The notes under the pieces are model-generated. The model worked only from the letters and a program-made list of their open reading frames with translations. It had not been told where the DNA came from and searched no databases. The position numbers and the translations under genes were made by a program. From Paratinospora sagittata (Eukaryota > Streptophyta > Magnoliopsida > Ranunculales > Menispermaceae), in NCBI GenBank assembly GCA_035771175.1, contig CM069605.1, forward strand, positions 24,382,288 to 24,446,287: a DNA stretch of 64,000 nucleotides, read 5' to 3'. How positions within the stretch are numbered: position 1 is the first letter of the stretch; each line of letters begins with the position of its first letter. Shown here in pieces: positions 45,271 through 54,591 of the stretch.

Positions 45271-46158
45271 TTAACCAAAAAGGACCTCAAATGGAGATTT
45301 ATTTTGGAGGAGAGGAGTTGGTTGGCGATTTATGAGATAGGTTGCAGTTTGAAATGCGTGAGGCCAATAAGAGAGGGGTAAAGAAGCATCATGAAGCAAG
45401 GTAAGACCCGTCTCTACAATATGACGATGACGTCTTTCAGAAACACCATTTTGTTGGGGGGTGTAGGGGGCGGTGGTGTAGTGACTTATACCATGGTCGG
45501 ACAAATATTTTTTAAAACTTAGAAATTCACCACCATTGTCCAAGTACAAAGCTTTGATGGTAGACTGAAAACGTTTTTCAACAAGCCTTTTAAATTGGGG
45601 AAAAATGCTAGAAACAAGGGATTTTGCCGATATTGGATAAAACCAAATATATTTAGTATAATGATCGACAAAAATGAGATAATAGCGTGCACCACCTAAC
45701 CCGGTGATGTGAGCGGGACCCCAAACATCAGTGTATATAATCTCAAGAGGAGAATGACTTTGCAAACTTGTAGAACCAAATGGTTGTTGATGTGCTTTAT
45801 ATATTGAGCAAGACGTACATGAAGATGGTAACTTATTGGTGGTAACAGGAAGAGAAAAAAAATTGACAAGATTTTGAACAACTTTAATCGATGGGTGTCC
45901 AAGACGCTTGTGCCACCCGTCGATTGAAGTCCGTTCATGCACATAAGCAACCATTTTTGGAGTAGAAGAGGCCACCATTGAGTTTGGAAACATGTAGACG
46001 CCATTCTCACATGCACCTCGTAGAAGTATCGCCCCCGTGGATCGTTCCTTCACAAGAAAATAAAGTGGGTGAAACTCAAGAAAAACATCATTTTGTTTGG
46101 TGAAGTGATGGACTGAAATGAGTTTTTTTGTGAATATGCGGAACACATAAGGTATCAT
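45271..46158 (-). CDS. Copia GAG-pre-integrase and integrase block
   Basis: The zinc region has HKRLGHPSIKVVQNLVNFFS, with Cys pair CTSCSIYK. The core has EIIYTDVWGPAHITGLGGAR and LYLDNGGEF, and the Glu lies in APYTPQQNGVSERRHRHIVE; the D,D35E set is complete. It ends SPFEVLFG at a stop. The upstream join to gag is shifted by one base at a run of seven A (minus strand) near 46121-46127. It inserts element cDNA into the genome. Confidence 0.9.
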   Translation of the reverse strand: MIPYVFRIFTKKLISVHHFTKQNDVFLEFHPLYFLVKERSTGAILLRGACENGVYMFPNSMVASSTPKMVAYVHERTSIDGWHKRLGHPSIKVVQNLVNFFSLPVTTNKLPSSCTSCSIYKAHQQPFGSTSLQSHSPLEIIYTDVWGPAHITGLGGARYYLIFVDHYTKYIWFYPISAKSLVSSIFPQFKRLVEKRFQSTIKALYLDNGGEFLSFKKYLSDHGISHYTTAPYTPQQNGVSERRHRHIVETGLTLLHDASLPLSYWPHAFQTATYLINRQPTPLLQNKSPFEVLFG

Positions 46159-47284
46159 GTAAATGAAAAATGTTTTTAGGCATGGGTAAAGCTAAGGAAC
46201 CAATATGTGTAACCGGCAAACCTGTACCATCACCAAGAATGACTTCATCAGTGCCATCATACTCAGAATGAATAGATAAATTTTGCAGATCACCCGTGAT
46301 ATTGTGAGAGGCTGCGGAGTCAATTAACCATTTATTTTCTGGACTATCAGAGGTGCCAGCACAGTTAGCAGTCATTTCAGAAGACTGAAGTTTCGGACAG
46401 GCCTTTGCTGTGTGGCCCAGTTGATCACAATATTGACACTTCGGCTGGAAACGTCGTTGGTTTGAGTTGGAGCGGCCCGCATTGTTGTTGCGTCGTTGGT
46501 CTCGCGATGGGCCATTTGAAGAGCGGTTTTGGCCTTGTTGACGCGAAGGCCCATTGCTCCTGTTATTTCCTTTCTGTTGCTGAGGTCCAGAGAAACCAGA
46601 ACGATGGCTAGTGAAGTTTGCAGCAGCAACGAGCTGCTGTGTAGCAGCCTCCATCCTCCTCAAGTAGCTCTCATGCCCAACAAGCAAATCATGGAGCTCT
46701 TCAAAAGCAAGTGATTTTTCTCTTGCTCGAATAGGGGCGGCGATCTCACGAAACTCGGAACCTAACCCATTGAGGACATATAGGGTTAAATCGTCGTCGG
46801 AGATGGGGTGATCGATAAGAGCTATCTCATCAGCCAAGCCTTTAACTGCATGAAGATACTCTGGGATCGGTCGATTTCCACGCTGAATCAAGGTCAGTTC
46901 TTCCTTGAGTTGCATTGCCCTTGTACGCGATTTGCTTGCATACAGAGTTGATAATTTCTTCCATGCCTCATATGAGGTTTTGGCTGTGGCAATGAGTGGC
47001 GTGATTGTGGGTGATGTAGATGCAAGGATAGCGCTAAGAATTAGCTTATCTTGCCTAACCCAGCGGTTTTTCTTGGCTATAGACGGTGGGGTTCCGTCGG
47101 AGGGGGGACATTGGGATTCCCCATTGACATAATCCATTAGATCATAGCCAATTAGGAGAGCCTCAAATTGAGCTCGCCACTGGGGAAAGGTTGAGGGTGT
47201 GAGTTTCTCATTAATCTGGGCTGTGATGTTGAAAACAACTAGAGGGAGTTCTGGGGAAGAGATAGGCTGATTTGCGGAAGACAT
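46088..47284 (-). CDS. Copia Gag and protease start
   Basis: Start MSSANQPISS at 47284 is chosen because the longer open frame would read through the PBS. UBN2-type Gag core (STFPQWRAQFEALLIGYDLM, LQRGNRPIPEYLHAVKGL-like) is followed by a Gln/Asn/Arg-rich linker and the zinc knuckle CQYCDQLGHTAKAC. The protease follows, with WLIDSAASHNITGDLQNLS; the D-S-A-A active site differs from the usual D-S-G-A. The frame ends after a one-base shift into the integrase block. Confidence 0.85.
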   Translation of the reverse strand: MSSANQPISSPELPLVVFNITAQINEKLTPSTFPQWRAQFEALLIGYDLMDYVNGESQCPPSDGTPPSIAKKNRWVRQDKLILSAILASTSPTITPLIATAKTSYEAWKKLSTLYASKSRTRAMQLKEELTLIQRGNRPIPEYLHAVKGLADEIALIDHPISDDDLTLYVLNGLGSEFREIAAPIRAREKSLAFEELHDLLVGHESYLRRMEAATQQLVAAANFTSHRSGFSGPQQQKGNNRSNGPSRQQGQNRSSNGPSRDQRRNNNAGRSNSNQRRFQPKCQYCDQLGHTAKACPKLQSSEMTANCAGTSDSPENKWLIDSAASHNITGDLQNLSIHSEYDGTDEVILGDGTGLPVTHIGSLALPMPKNIFHLHDTLCVPHIHKKTHFSPSLHQTK

Positions 47285-47319
47285 TTGGGAAATGAAGATC
47301 GAATTCTCGTGAGAGAGAT

Positions 47320-47334
47320 GGTCTCCTGATACCA
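47320..47334 (-). other. Primer binding site, tRNA-iMet type
   Basis: The minus strand reads TGGTATCAGGAGACC directly after the 5' LTR, with 9 bases matching the initiator-Met 3' end. Confidence 0.8.
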
Positions 47335-47603
47335 TATAGAATAGTAAAAATATCAAGAACTCAGAATAGAATTTTCAACATGATTGCATTGATCATTCGA
47401 GAGTTATTTATACAGACTTTACAAAACTTATCTAAGGAAATATACAGCTGTCAAAAACTGGTATGCAGATCAGTTACAGAATATTTTTCTTTAAATGTAG
47501 CAATTTACAAGGCATGATTCTCGGCTTGGTTGTTGCTGCAGATCAGTTCCTGATTTGTTGTGAATTTGAATTTGTTTCCTGCTTTGTGTCACCTTCCTTA
47601 ATA
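47335..47603 (-). repeat. 5' LTR of the copia element
   Basis: 269 bp. The two visible differences from the 3' LTR lie at about 47551 and 47581. TSD CATGC follows at 47604-47608. Confidence 0.9.
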
Positions 47604-47608
47604 CATGC

Positions 47609-48300
47609 CTCTAATTTATATTATATGTAAAGTAAATATAAATCTAGAAAGGTACAAAAATATAAAAATAAAGTTCAAAAGAAGAAATAGAACTCAGTCC
47701 CCTGTTATTAATAGGTTATGGATTAGTTCATCAGATGGTCTTCTCAGATCCAGACCAAACAAAAATATTCGAAAGAAGACTAGCCGGCTTTGTATTATAG
47801 CTTTTCTCAAAAGATTATTTATCCGTGGAGGCCATTTTCAATTTGAAACCACAAGAATGGGATCAAATAGGAAGCATTCTACCATCTCAACATTCTATCT
47901 TACTGAAAGGCCATAATGAAAAACCACAATTATGGTATGAAGAACCATGGATATGCAAAAATTCCATCCAAAAACAAATTCGACATTGGAGATCCAAAGT
48001 AATTGGCAATGATTTTTGGCAGCAAGAAATGATAGATAATCATAAATTAATAACAGAAGATTTCTATCAAAAGTTTTATTGTGATGAGAATCTCTATGGA
48101 GTACCATTTTTGACCAAAACTCACTATCAAAATCTAGTAGATAAATATAAGGTAGAATTTTATAAAGAAGACTATGATTTTAAAGAACAAGAAGGTGATG
48201 ATCAAGAATGGTGGGACAACCTTGATGAAATAGAACTTCACAACATCAAAAATATGATGGAAGGGTAAACGACAAAAGAACAACTGCGCCCTTACACAAC
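47609..48300 (+). pseudogene. EPRV-1 piece f: late region with an open 147-codon frame
   Basis: After broken frames (SSKEEIELSPLLLIGYGLVH, FSDPDQTKIFERRLAGFVL) an ATG at 47825 opens 147 codons to 48268. It begins MEAIFNLKPQEWDQIGS and ends in the acidic DYDFKEQEGDDQEWWDNLDE. The upstream sequence continues the same protein through stops, so the ORF is a fragment. It is judged viral by continuity with piece e across the copia TSD; it may be the last, transactivator-like ORF. No host match is recognised. Confidence 0.6.
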
Positions 48301-49568
48301 GTACAATATCAGTTTTCTTTTCATCTTTTGTAAAAAATGTGTGAATTATTGATACATGAACAATATGTGTCAAATATGTGAACAATATGTGTCAATTATT
48401 ATGAATGAAATTAAAATGTTTTCGAATCCACGGATTTGAAATACATTTAATTTCGAGTAGGAACATCTACAAATAAAAAAGTGAAGGTATAACCAGTGTA
48501 TGCGATGTCCTGACCTTCTCACTCAAATCTTCCAAGTTCTCCTGTTCTCAATTCTTCGTGTTTTCCAGTTTCGAGTTTGTATCTATATCCAATCAATGTA
48601 AGTATGGTAGTTGAAAATGAATAGATTAGATTTCACCCTCAATCTAGCTAATGCCTATTTTATATCCTTCTTATTTTGTTAATTATAGCTATCCTTGCTA
48701 GACTCTATGATAAAAAGTAAACTTGAAAGATAGAAAAATATTTATAGAAAATCATAAAGTTGAAAGGTAATATATATTAGTTTAGGGAACAAGGCACAAG
48801 AGAAGCGGATGAAATCGTAATTAATTATATTTTTTAATTAGTAAAAGATTTTTGTTAACTCCTTTTGGTTGAGGTCATTAGTATAATAATTAATGAGGAC
48901 AAAACAGTAAGTCCATTTGGCCAAAGTTTATTACCTTTTAAGCTGCTTGAAGGTGTGTTGACAAGTATTGACGTGTCAGGAATGAAGCTGTCTTGTTAAT
49001 TCTCATACAAAGTGACTTCGTCTCAAAAAAAAATTCATTAACCTGACATGCAAATGTAGGTGCAATGCATAGCATTCTGCTTTGGTGAAATCTTCAAGCA
49101 TTCAAGTGCACATTGTAATGACCAACAATAGAGCTAAAAATCCCATCGTACTTCAAACTGCAGTATTCTGAAATTGCAATTTGTCAAATGAATGACATAA
49201 CAACACATAGGCCGCATACGCCAGATGTTGTATGTATTTATACATGATCTGTGAAAGTCCCTTTGTTTAGTTTAGTTGGTTTTTTCAAAGAGGTTAATCT
49301 TGAACAAAGCAGTTTTGAACCCAAAACCATCCTGTTTAAGCATCTTCTGTTGCGAAGATAAATGCAGCTTCTTTTGATGGTATCCTACTCAAAAAATGTA
49401 GATTTCTCCGAGTATGCCATAGAGCTGCTGGATACTTTGAAGGTTCACGGAGTCTATGCATGATATGAGGTTTGAAAAAGGAATTTGGAGAATAAGATCC
49501 CTTAGGCTGATCGGCCACATTTACTTGTATCAGCTAGCACAGCATGGATCTCGCATGGTTTGTAGGTC
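48301..49568. other. Intergenic stretch, no feature seen
   Basis: AT-rich sequence between the EPRV-1 end and the PPR gene. It includes the 3' flank of the PPR gene. No conserved frame or repeat was found by eye. Confidence 0.6.
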
Positions 49569-51071
49569 TTAGGCACCAACCCAACTGCAGCCTGGAGTCT
49601 TCTTTACCCGCATTGCTTCCATGGTTCGTCTGAGTCTGACAGCTTCCATTCGGAGTCCTGCAGCAACATAGATATCACAAAGGAGAATGTAATACCCTCC
49701 TTCGTCAGGCTTCATTTCTAATAGCTTCTTTACTACTCTCTTGCCCATATCCACATCACAATGGATCCTACATGCTGCAAGTAATGCTCCCCATACCACA
49801 TCGTTGCTTGGTATTGGCATGTTTGTTATCAGCTCATATGCTTCCTCCAACCTCCCTGCTCTCCCTAACATATCCACCATGCATCCATAATGCTCGATCC
49901 CTGCCTCAATTCCATAGTCTCTATTCATGCTATTGAACATCTTGTATCCTTCGTCAATCCATCCTTTATGCGTGTATGCCGTTAATAATGCCAAGAACGT
50001 CACACCATCAGGCCACACTTCTCCAGATTTCTCCATTTTATGAAACAACCCAACTGCTTCTTCCACATTGCCGTGATTTGCACAAGCAGAGATCATTGAA
50101 TTCCATGTGATTAAGCTCTTTCTCTCCATCCTATCAAAAACCCGCCTAGCCCCTTCTATGCACCCACATTTGGCGTACATGTCGATCAAAGCATTGCAGA
50201 GTGATATCATCCATCCAAGCCGGTTCTCATCAATGTAACGGTGGATGCTCAACCCAGATTCCAAATCTCCCAAATTCGTGCAGCCCGATATGACGCTGAC
50301 CATTGTCACCTCATCCGGTTTCACACCTACGTTCTTCATTTTCTTAAACAGCTCCAATGCTTCCATGGAACGCTTTGCTTGCGAATAACCTGATATCAGT
50401 GCAGTCCACGAAACTACATCTCTCTCAGGCATTTTATCAAACACACTTCGCGCATCATCCAAATTCTGGGCTTTTACATGTGCTACCAGAAGTCCTGACC
50501 AGGACACCACATCGGGATCTATTATCTCATCGAACACCTTTTGAGCTGCACCCGGAATCCCGCGTGAGGCATACAGGTGAATCAATGCATTCTGAACGAA
50601 CAAGTATGAAGAGAATCCTAACTTGAAGACCTGCCCATGAACCTCATCAGCAGTCTTGGTTAATGACATATTGGAATTCAAATTCTGCCTAGAACGTGAT
50701 TTGAGAAGAAATGTGAAGGTAAATTCATCCGCGTCAACTGAATTACGTCTCATCCGGTTGAATAAACTGGTAGATTGTGAAGGGAATCGACTCTTGGAGT
50801 AACCTCTTATAAGGGTGTTGTAAAAGAATGTATTTGGTTGGGGCATTTGTTCAAACAAGTGGCTGGCAAAGAACAAATCCCCTGAAGGCGATACAGCAGC
50901 GAACCTCAGCAGTTTTGCGAGCACCAGGGTGTGGAGATGGAAGCCTGTTCGCATTGCCCAGCCATATATTCGCTTCAGTTCTCTCATTGTTGTGCAATTT
51001 TCGGCCAAGGAGACCAGAATGGGTGCTGGGTTCCCATTTCTTTCCCATTGTTTTATTAGAGGTGCTTTCAT
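49569..51071 (-). CDS. PLS-class pentatricopeptide repeat protein, E type
   Basis: A 500-residue intronless protein. PPR proteins bind organellar RNA; PLS/E members usually take part in C-to-U editing in plastids or mitochondria, recruiting a deaminase. The sequence shows alternating P, L and S repeats: FFYNTLIRGYSKSRFPSQST, VQNALIHLYASRGIPGAAQK, DVVSWTALISGYSQAKRSME, LCNALIDMYAKCGCIEGARR and SLITWNSMISACANHGNVEE. The E motif near the end is GYYILLCDIYVAAGL...KKTPGCSWVGA. It stops directly after CSWVGA, with no E+ or DYW domain, so a partner would have to provide deaminase activity. The N-terminal ENCTTMRELKRIYGWAMRTG is usual for the class. It is head to head with the next gene. Confidence 0.9.
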   Translation of the reverse strand: MKAPLIKQWERNGNPAPILVSLAENCTTMRELKRIYGWAMRTGFHLHTLVLAKLLRFAAVSPSGDLFFASHLFEQMPQPNTFFYNTLIRGYSKSRFPSQSTSLFNRMRRNSVDADEFTFTFLLKSRSRQNLNSNMSLTKTADEVHGQVFKLGFSSYLFVQNALIHLYASRGIPGAAQKVFDEIIDPDVVSWSGLLVAHVKAQNLDDARSVFDKMPERDVVSWTALISGYSQAKRSMEALELFKKMKNVGVKPDEVTMVSVISGCTNLGDLESGLSIHRYIDENRLGWMISLCNALIDMYAKCGCIEGARRVFDRMERKSLITWNSMISACANHGNVEEAVGLFHKMEKSGEVWPDGVTFLALLTAYTHKGWIDEGYKMFNSMNRDYGIEAGIEHYGCMVDMLGRAGRLEEAYELITNMPIPSNDVVWGALLAACRIHCDVDMGKRVVKKLLEMKPDEGGYYILLCDIYVAAGLRMEAVRLRRTMEAMRVKKTPGCSWVGA

Positions 51072-51147
51072 TGGTTTGCCTCTACTTATACACTATTGTT
51101 TTGGTTTACAGGATCGATATTTACGGAAACCCTTTTCATTCACTACA
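51072..51147. promoter_or_regulatory. Short divergent spacer between two PPR genes
   Basis: Only 76 bp separate the start codons of the two PPR genes. Transcription must start inside the spacer or inside the opposite coding sequence. No TATA box is evident. Confidence 0.6.
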
Positions 51148-53034
51148 ATGCTAAAGCCTTTCCGGTCAATTAGGACGCTTTGCTGTACTAGAAGTCTCTC
51201 CATTACCTCAAGGAAAATAACATCTAAGTCCGTATCATTTCAATCTTCCGTATCCTTTATGGACACTTTAGTTAGCTTTGAAAGGGCTTATCACGCGCTT
51301 GGGTTCTTCAAATGGGCTTCCAAGAGAATCAACGCAACAAACACTCCGCAATTCTACTCGGCTATCATCCATATCCTAACCAAGGCAAAATTATACAGCC
51401 AAGCAAGAATCTTGCTACAAGACCTGATTCAAAATCTCCAAAAGACTCGTAAACCTCGCAATGTAGCCTCTTTAACGTTTAAAACGCTTCATCGTTTCAG
51501 TGGGTCTAAATTTACTCCTCAGGTGTTTGATGTTTTACTTATGACGTTCTCTCAAATGGGTCTTATTGAAGAAGCCACTTGGGTGTATTACAAGATTGAT
51601 GGAATACCATCTGTTCATGCCTGCAACTCGCTTTTGCATGCATTTCACAAGATGGGCAGATTTGATTCTATGTGGGGAATTTACAGGAACATGTTATCCC
51701 GTGGTATGGCCTCCAATGTTGTCACTTATACCACTTTGATCAATGGTTGCTGTAACCAAGGTGACGTTGAGAAAGCATGTTATCTGTTTGAAGAAATGGC
51801 TGAAAGAAAGATTGATCCAACAGTTGTTACCTACACCAGCCTCATCTGTGGTTTGTGTAAAGAGGATCGAATGATGGAAGCTACTGATTTGTTTAGAAAG
51901 ATGCGGGTGTCTGGTGTCCTTCCAAATCTTTACACTTACCACGCATTGATGGATGGATATTGCAAAATGGTTAATGTTGGACAAGCACTTGAGTTGTATG
52001 AAGAAATGCTAGGATATGATTTACTACCAAATGTTGTTACATTTGGGATATTGATTGATGGGTTTTGCCGGTTAGGCGAATTGGAAAAAGCTAGAAATTG
52101 TTTTGTCCATGTGGTTAAGTTTGGTGTTGTTCCAAATGTGTTTGTCTATAACTGTTTGATTGATAGTTACTGCAAGGGAGGAATGCTAGAGGACTCATTG
52201 CATCTTTACAGAGAGATGCTAAAATTGGCCCTTTCGCCGGACATCTTCACTTACAATATACTCATAAAGGGTTTCTGCAGCATGAATAGAGTGGATGGAG
52301 GAGTTGATTTATTGAGCAAAATGCAGCAAGTAGGAGTTGCTCCTAATCCTGTAACATATAATTCACTGATACATGGGTACTGTAAAATGGGCAACATGGT
52401 TAAGGCTTTAGAGCTATGTTCCCAAATGACAAAACAGGGTGTAGAGCCCAATGTTATCACATTCTCTTGCTTGATTGATGGGTACTGCAAGGAAGGTAAG
52501 ATGGAAGCTTCCATGGGATTGTACTCTGAAATGGTGATCAAAGGTCTTGTGCCTGATGTAGTTGCTTATACAGCTCTAATAGGCGGGCATGCGAATGTTG
52601 GTAACTTGAAAGAGTCATTTAGGATTTACAAGAAGATGATGGAAGTGGGTGCCACCCCAAACGCTTTCACAATTAGTTCTTTGATTGATGGGTTGTGTAA
52701 GAATGGGAGAAGTCTTGATGCAGCGAAGCTTTTCTTAGGACAAAATGGGAGTGCGTCCTTGAATCGGGTGACATATATGGTTTTAGTTTTTGGGTTGTGC
52801 AAGGATGGGCAGATTTTTGAAGCTAACAAGTTCTTCAAAGACATGAGAGGTCTTGGTATGGTGCCTGATACTCTTACATATTCTATCATTATGCAGAGAC
52901 ATTGCCAAGGGAAGCGTAGAGTAGAAGCAATGGTGCTGCTGGCTGATATGTTGAAGATGGGTATGATGCCTGATGCAGATACATGTCACTTGCTGGATAG
53001 TAGCCATCAAGGGACAGTTGAGTCAAGAGCATAG
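51148..53034 (+). CDS. P-class pentatricopeptide repeat protein
   Basis: A 628-residue intronless protein from ATG at 51148. The open frame extends upstream to 50929, but that part lies over the other gene and shows no conservation. The N-terminus MLKPFRSIRTLCCTRSLSIT is basic and Ser-rich, consistent with a mitochondrial or plastid presequence. From about residue 155 there are some 13 canonical 35-residue repeats, for example NVVTYTTLINGCCNQGDVEK, NLYTYHALMDGYCKMVNVGQ and DIFTYNILIKGFCSMNRVDG. P-class members stabilise, splice or cleave organellar transcripts. The specific RNA target is unknown. Reading frame intact. Confidence 0.9.
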   Translation: MLKPFRSIRTLCCTRSLSITSRKITSKSVSFQSSVSFMDTLVSFERAYHALGFFKWASKRINATNTPQFYSAIIHILTKAKLYSQARILLQDLIQNLQKTRKPRNVASLTFKTLHRFSGSKFTPQVFDVLLMTFSQMGLIEEATWVYYKIDGIPSVHACNSLLHAFHKMGRFDSMWGIYRNMLSRGMASNVVTYTTLINGCCNQGDVEKACYLFEEMAERKIDPTVVTYTSLICGLCKEDRMMEATDLFRKMRVSGVLPNLYTYHALMDGYCKMVNVGQALELYEEMLGYDLLPNVVTFGILIDGFCRLGELEKARNCFVHVVKFGVVPNVFVYNCLIDSYCKGGMLEDSLHLYREMLKLALSPDIFTYNILIKGFCSMNRVDGGVDLLSKMQQVGVAPNPVTYNSLIHGYCKMGNMVKALELCSQMTKQGVEPNVITFSCLIDGYCKEGKMEASMGLYSEMVIKGLVPDVVAYTALIGGHANVGNLKESFRIYKKMMEVGATPNAFTISSLIDGLCKNGRSLDAAKLFLGQNGSASLNRVTYMVLVFGLCKDGQIFEANKFFKDMRGLGMVPDTLTYSIIMQRHCQGKRRVEAMVLLADMLKMGMMPDADTCHLLDSSHQGTVESRA

Positions 53035-54233
53035 AGTTCTCATGTATTTGAAGGATTTAGAATTGGATTGCTTGTTTCATGGCCACTTAGTAGCCGAAGA
53101 CAAAAACTTGAAGTTGATATCATCAATCTTTGACACAATTCTCAAGCCTCAAAAAAAAGAAAAAGGAGGATTCTAACGTCCCTGGGTCATCGCATTTGTT
53201 TGGTACATAGCCCATAACATGGATCTTTTCACCGTAGCGCATTGCAGGAGCCGGGAGGGAATAACAGGGTTGCTCATAGCTCTTAATATTTCTCATATTG
53301 TTGTATGGTATACCTTCTTTCCATCTGAAGCGAAGCCAAAAAGAGTTAGCTGAATAAAATACCTTGGAGCATATATTTTTCTGATTGTACATCTTTCTAT
53401 GCAAATAGAATCCTTGGATTTCATATTATCTCAGGACATGTACACGTGCATTGCAAGTGATAGCTTGATGCATTCATTACTTGCATTGATAATGAAAACA
53501 ATACAACATTTTGCAAGAGAAAAAACACTATTAATACATGGTATTAGTTGAATTCCATGGGCACAATGGTCTTTTGAGCAAGCACAATATAACCAGACAC
53601 TCCCCCAATACTTAGGGAGATGCATGCATATATACTCGTGAAGTTTAAAACTTGATGATAGTTGATCTTTTACGTTTTGAACAAAAATCACCCTGCTCTT
53701 GTATTTGATGCAGCTGTGGTTTTATCAATTTTTTTGGTGGCTTGTACACTTTTATTATTCTCTTTGGTGATATACAAAGAGTTTCTACGACTAAGAGAGC
53801 ATACAACTTTTTGCATTCGAGATAAAGACGCGATCAATAGTAATGGTTTTCTTTTGCACCAACCAATTTTTGGGATAATAACATAGAGAAAAGAGATTTA
53901 AATTTCAATAATGCCGACTTCGTGCTCTTCAAAGCATATACCCAAAAATTATAATTTGCAGATGGTCATTGATCAGAAGCTTGTCAATGATTAGTTGTGA
54001 TAAGGTTTTAAGATTCATAAAATTTTAGTATATAAAACATCACGCATATGCATAATAATGTTTATTTGAAAGGGAGAAGAAGGGGTTACTTGTGTTGAAT
54101 CATTTTCAAAAAAATAAAAAGTACATTCAAATATTTAAAGAAATGTCAAGATAAAAATTAGTGAGATTTGGAGTACAGCAGCCATAAATAAAACGCCATC
54201 TAATTCATTTTGTGAAACATAAAAATCTGAAAA
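53035..54233. other. Intergenic stretch between PPR and p24 genes
   Basis: Contains a minus-strand stretch at about 53345-53185 (RWKEGIPYNNMRNIKSYEQP, then RYGEKIHVMGYVPNKCDD) whose composition looks protein-like. It has no recognised family and no clear gene structure. The rest shows nothing. Confidence 0.4.
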
Positions 54234-54591
54234 CTACAAAAGCTTCTTCCTCTCAAAGAATGTCTTCAAATGCCATAGCTGCAAGCCAGCAACTGACAAG
54301 CAGATGAAAAGAGAAAGGAAACCCAGCCATGCCATCCTAGAATTGGTAGCTCTGTTCAGCTCCTGCATCTCTTCCTCTCTGAAAGAGACCCCAGTGAAGA
54401 AAGCAAAACAACCAATACAGCAAAATATTAGCACTGAATAAACAAACAAAAAGTCCCTCAACCCAAAAAAGAACATATATATAGATCTTAAAGTAAGATC
54501 TAAGATTGTGATACCTCTCACGAAGATAAAACATCTCTTCATGTATTGATTTGATAACATCCTCCAATTTTCTCAACTCTTGTTCCATGAC
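54234..54591 (-). CDS. p24-delta exons 3 and 4
   Basis: Exon 3 54515-54591 (77 bp, coiled coil) starts after CCACCCAG and ends before GTATCA. A 136-bp intron follows. Exon 4 54234-54378 (145 bp) starts after TCTTTCAG and encodes the transmembrane helix and tail to TAG. Together they make 74 codons, in phase with exon 2. Confidence 0.92.

Larger units (their letters stand above)
42780..47603 (-). mobile_element. Young Ty1/copia element with TA...TA LTR ends
   Basis: Two 269-bp LTRs (42780-43048 and 47335-47603) differ by eye at two bases. TSD CATGC is at 42775-42779 and 47604-47608. PBS and PPT are present and the order is gag-protease-IN-RT-RH as in Ty1/copia. The LTRs begin TATTAAGG and end CTATA on the minus strand instead of TG...CA. 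Only one frameshift and one stop break the polyprotein. The RT resembles the Ale/Retrofit lineage (from memory). Confidence 0.9.
7292..48300 (+). other. EPRV-1: endogenous Caulimoviridae relic split by nested insertions
   Basis: Six AT-rich plus-strand pieces have the order expected of a caulimovirid genome: end of coat protein, protease, RT, RNase H, then TAV-like and late regions. They sum to about 3.9 kb. The intervening DNA is accounted for by EPRV-2, LTR elements and solo LTRs, three of them with exact 5-bp target duplications. The clearest join is in the RT, where 19145 continues at 36685. All enzyme regions carry stops or frameshifts. The genus is not assigned; RT and TAV-like motifs suggest the petuvirus/solendovirus/cavemovirus side. 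Confidence 0.8.

Noticed and set aside
50357..50626. Plus-strand frames opposite the first PPR gene
   Set aside because: The minus strand encodes clear PPR repeats throughout; these are shadows.
50929..51147. Upstream 73-codon extension of the P-class PPR protein
   Set aside because: It overlaps the coding start of the divergent PPR gene and lacks PPR or presequence character; the Met at 51148 gives a typical organelle presequence.
53123..53404. Minus-strand 93-codon frame as a small gene
   Set aside because: Part looks protein-like, but no family, introns or start context supports it and it ends in a poly-Phe tract; left as unresolved intergenic sequence.
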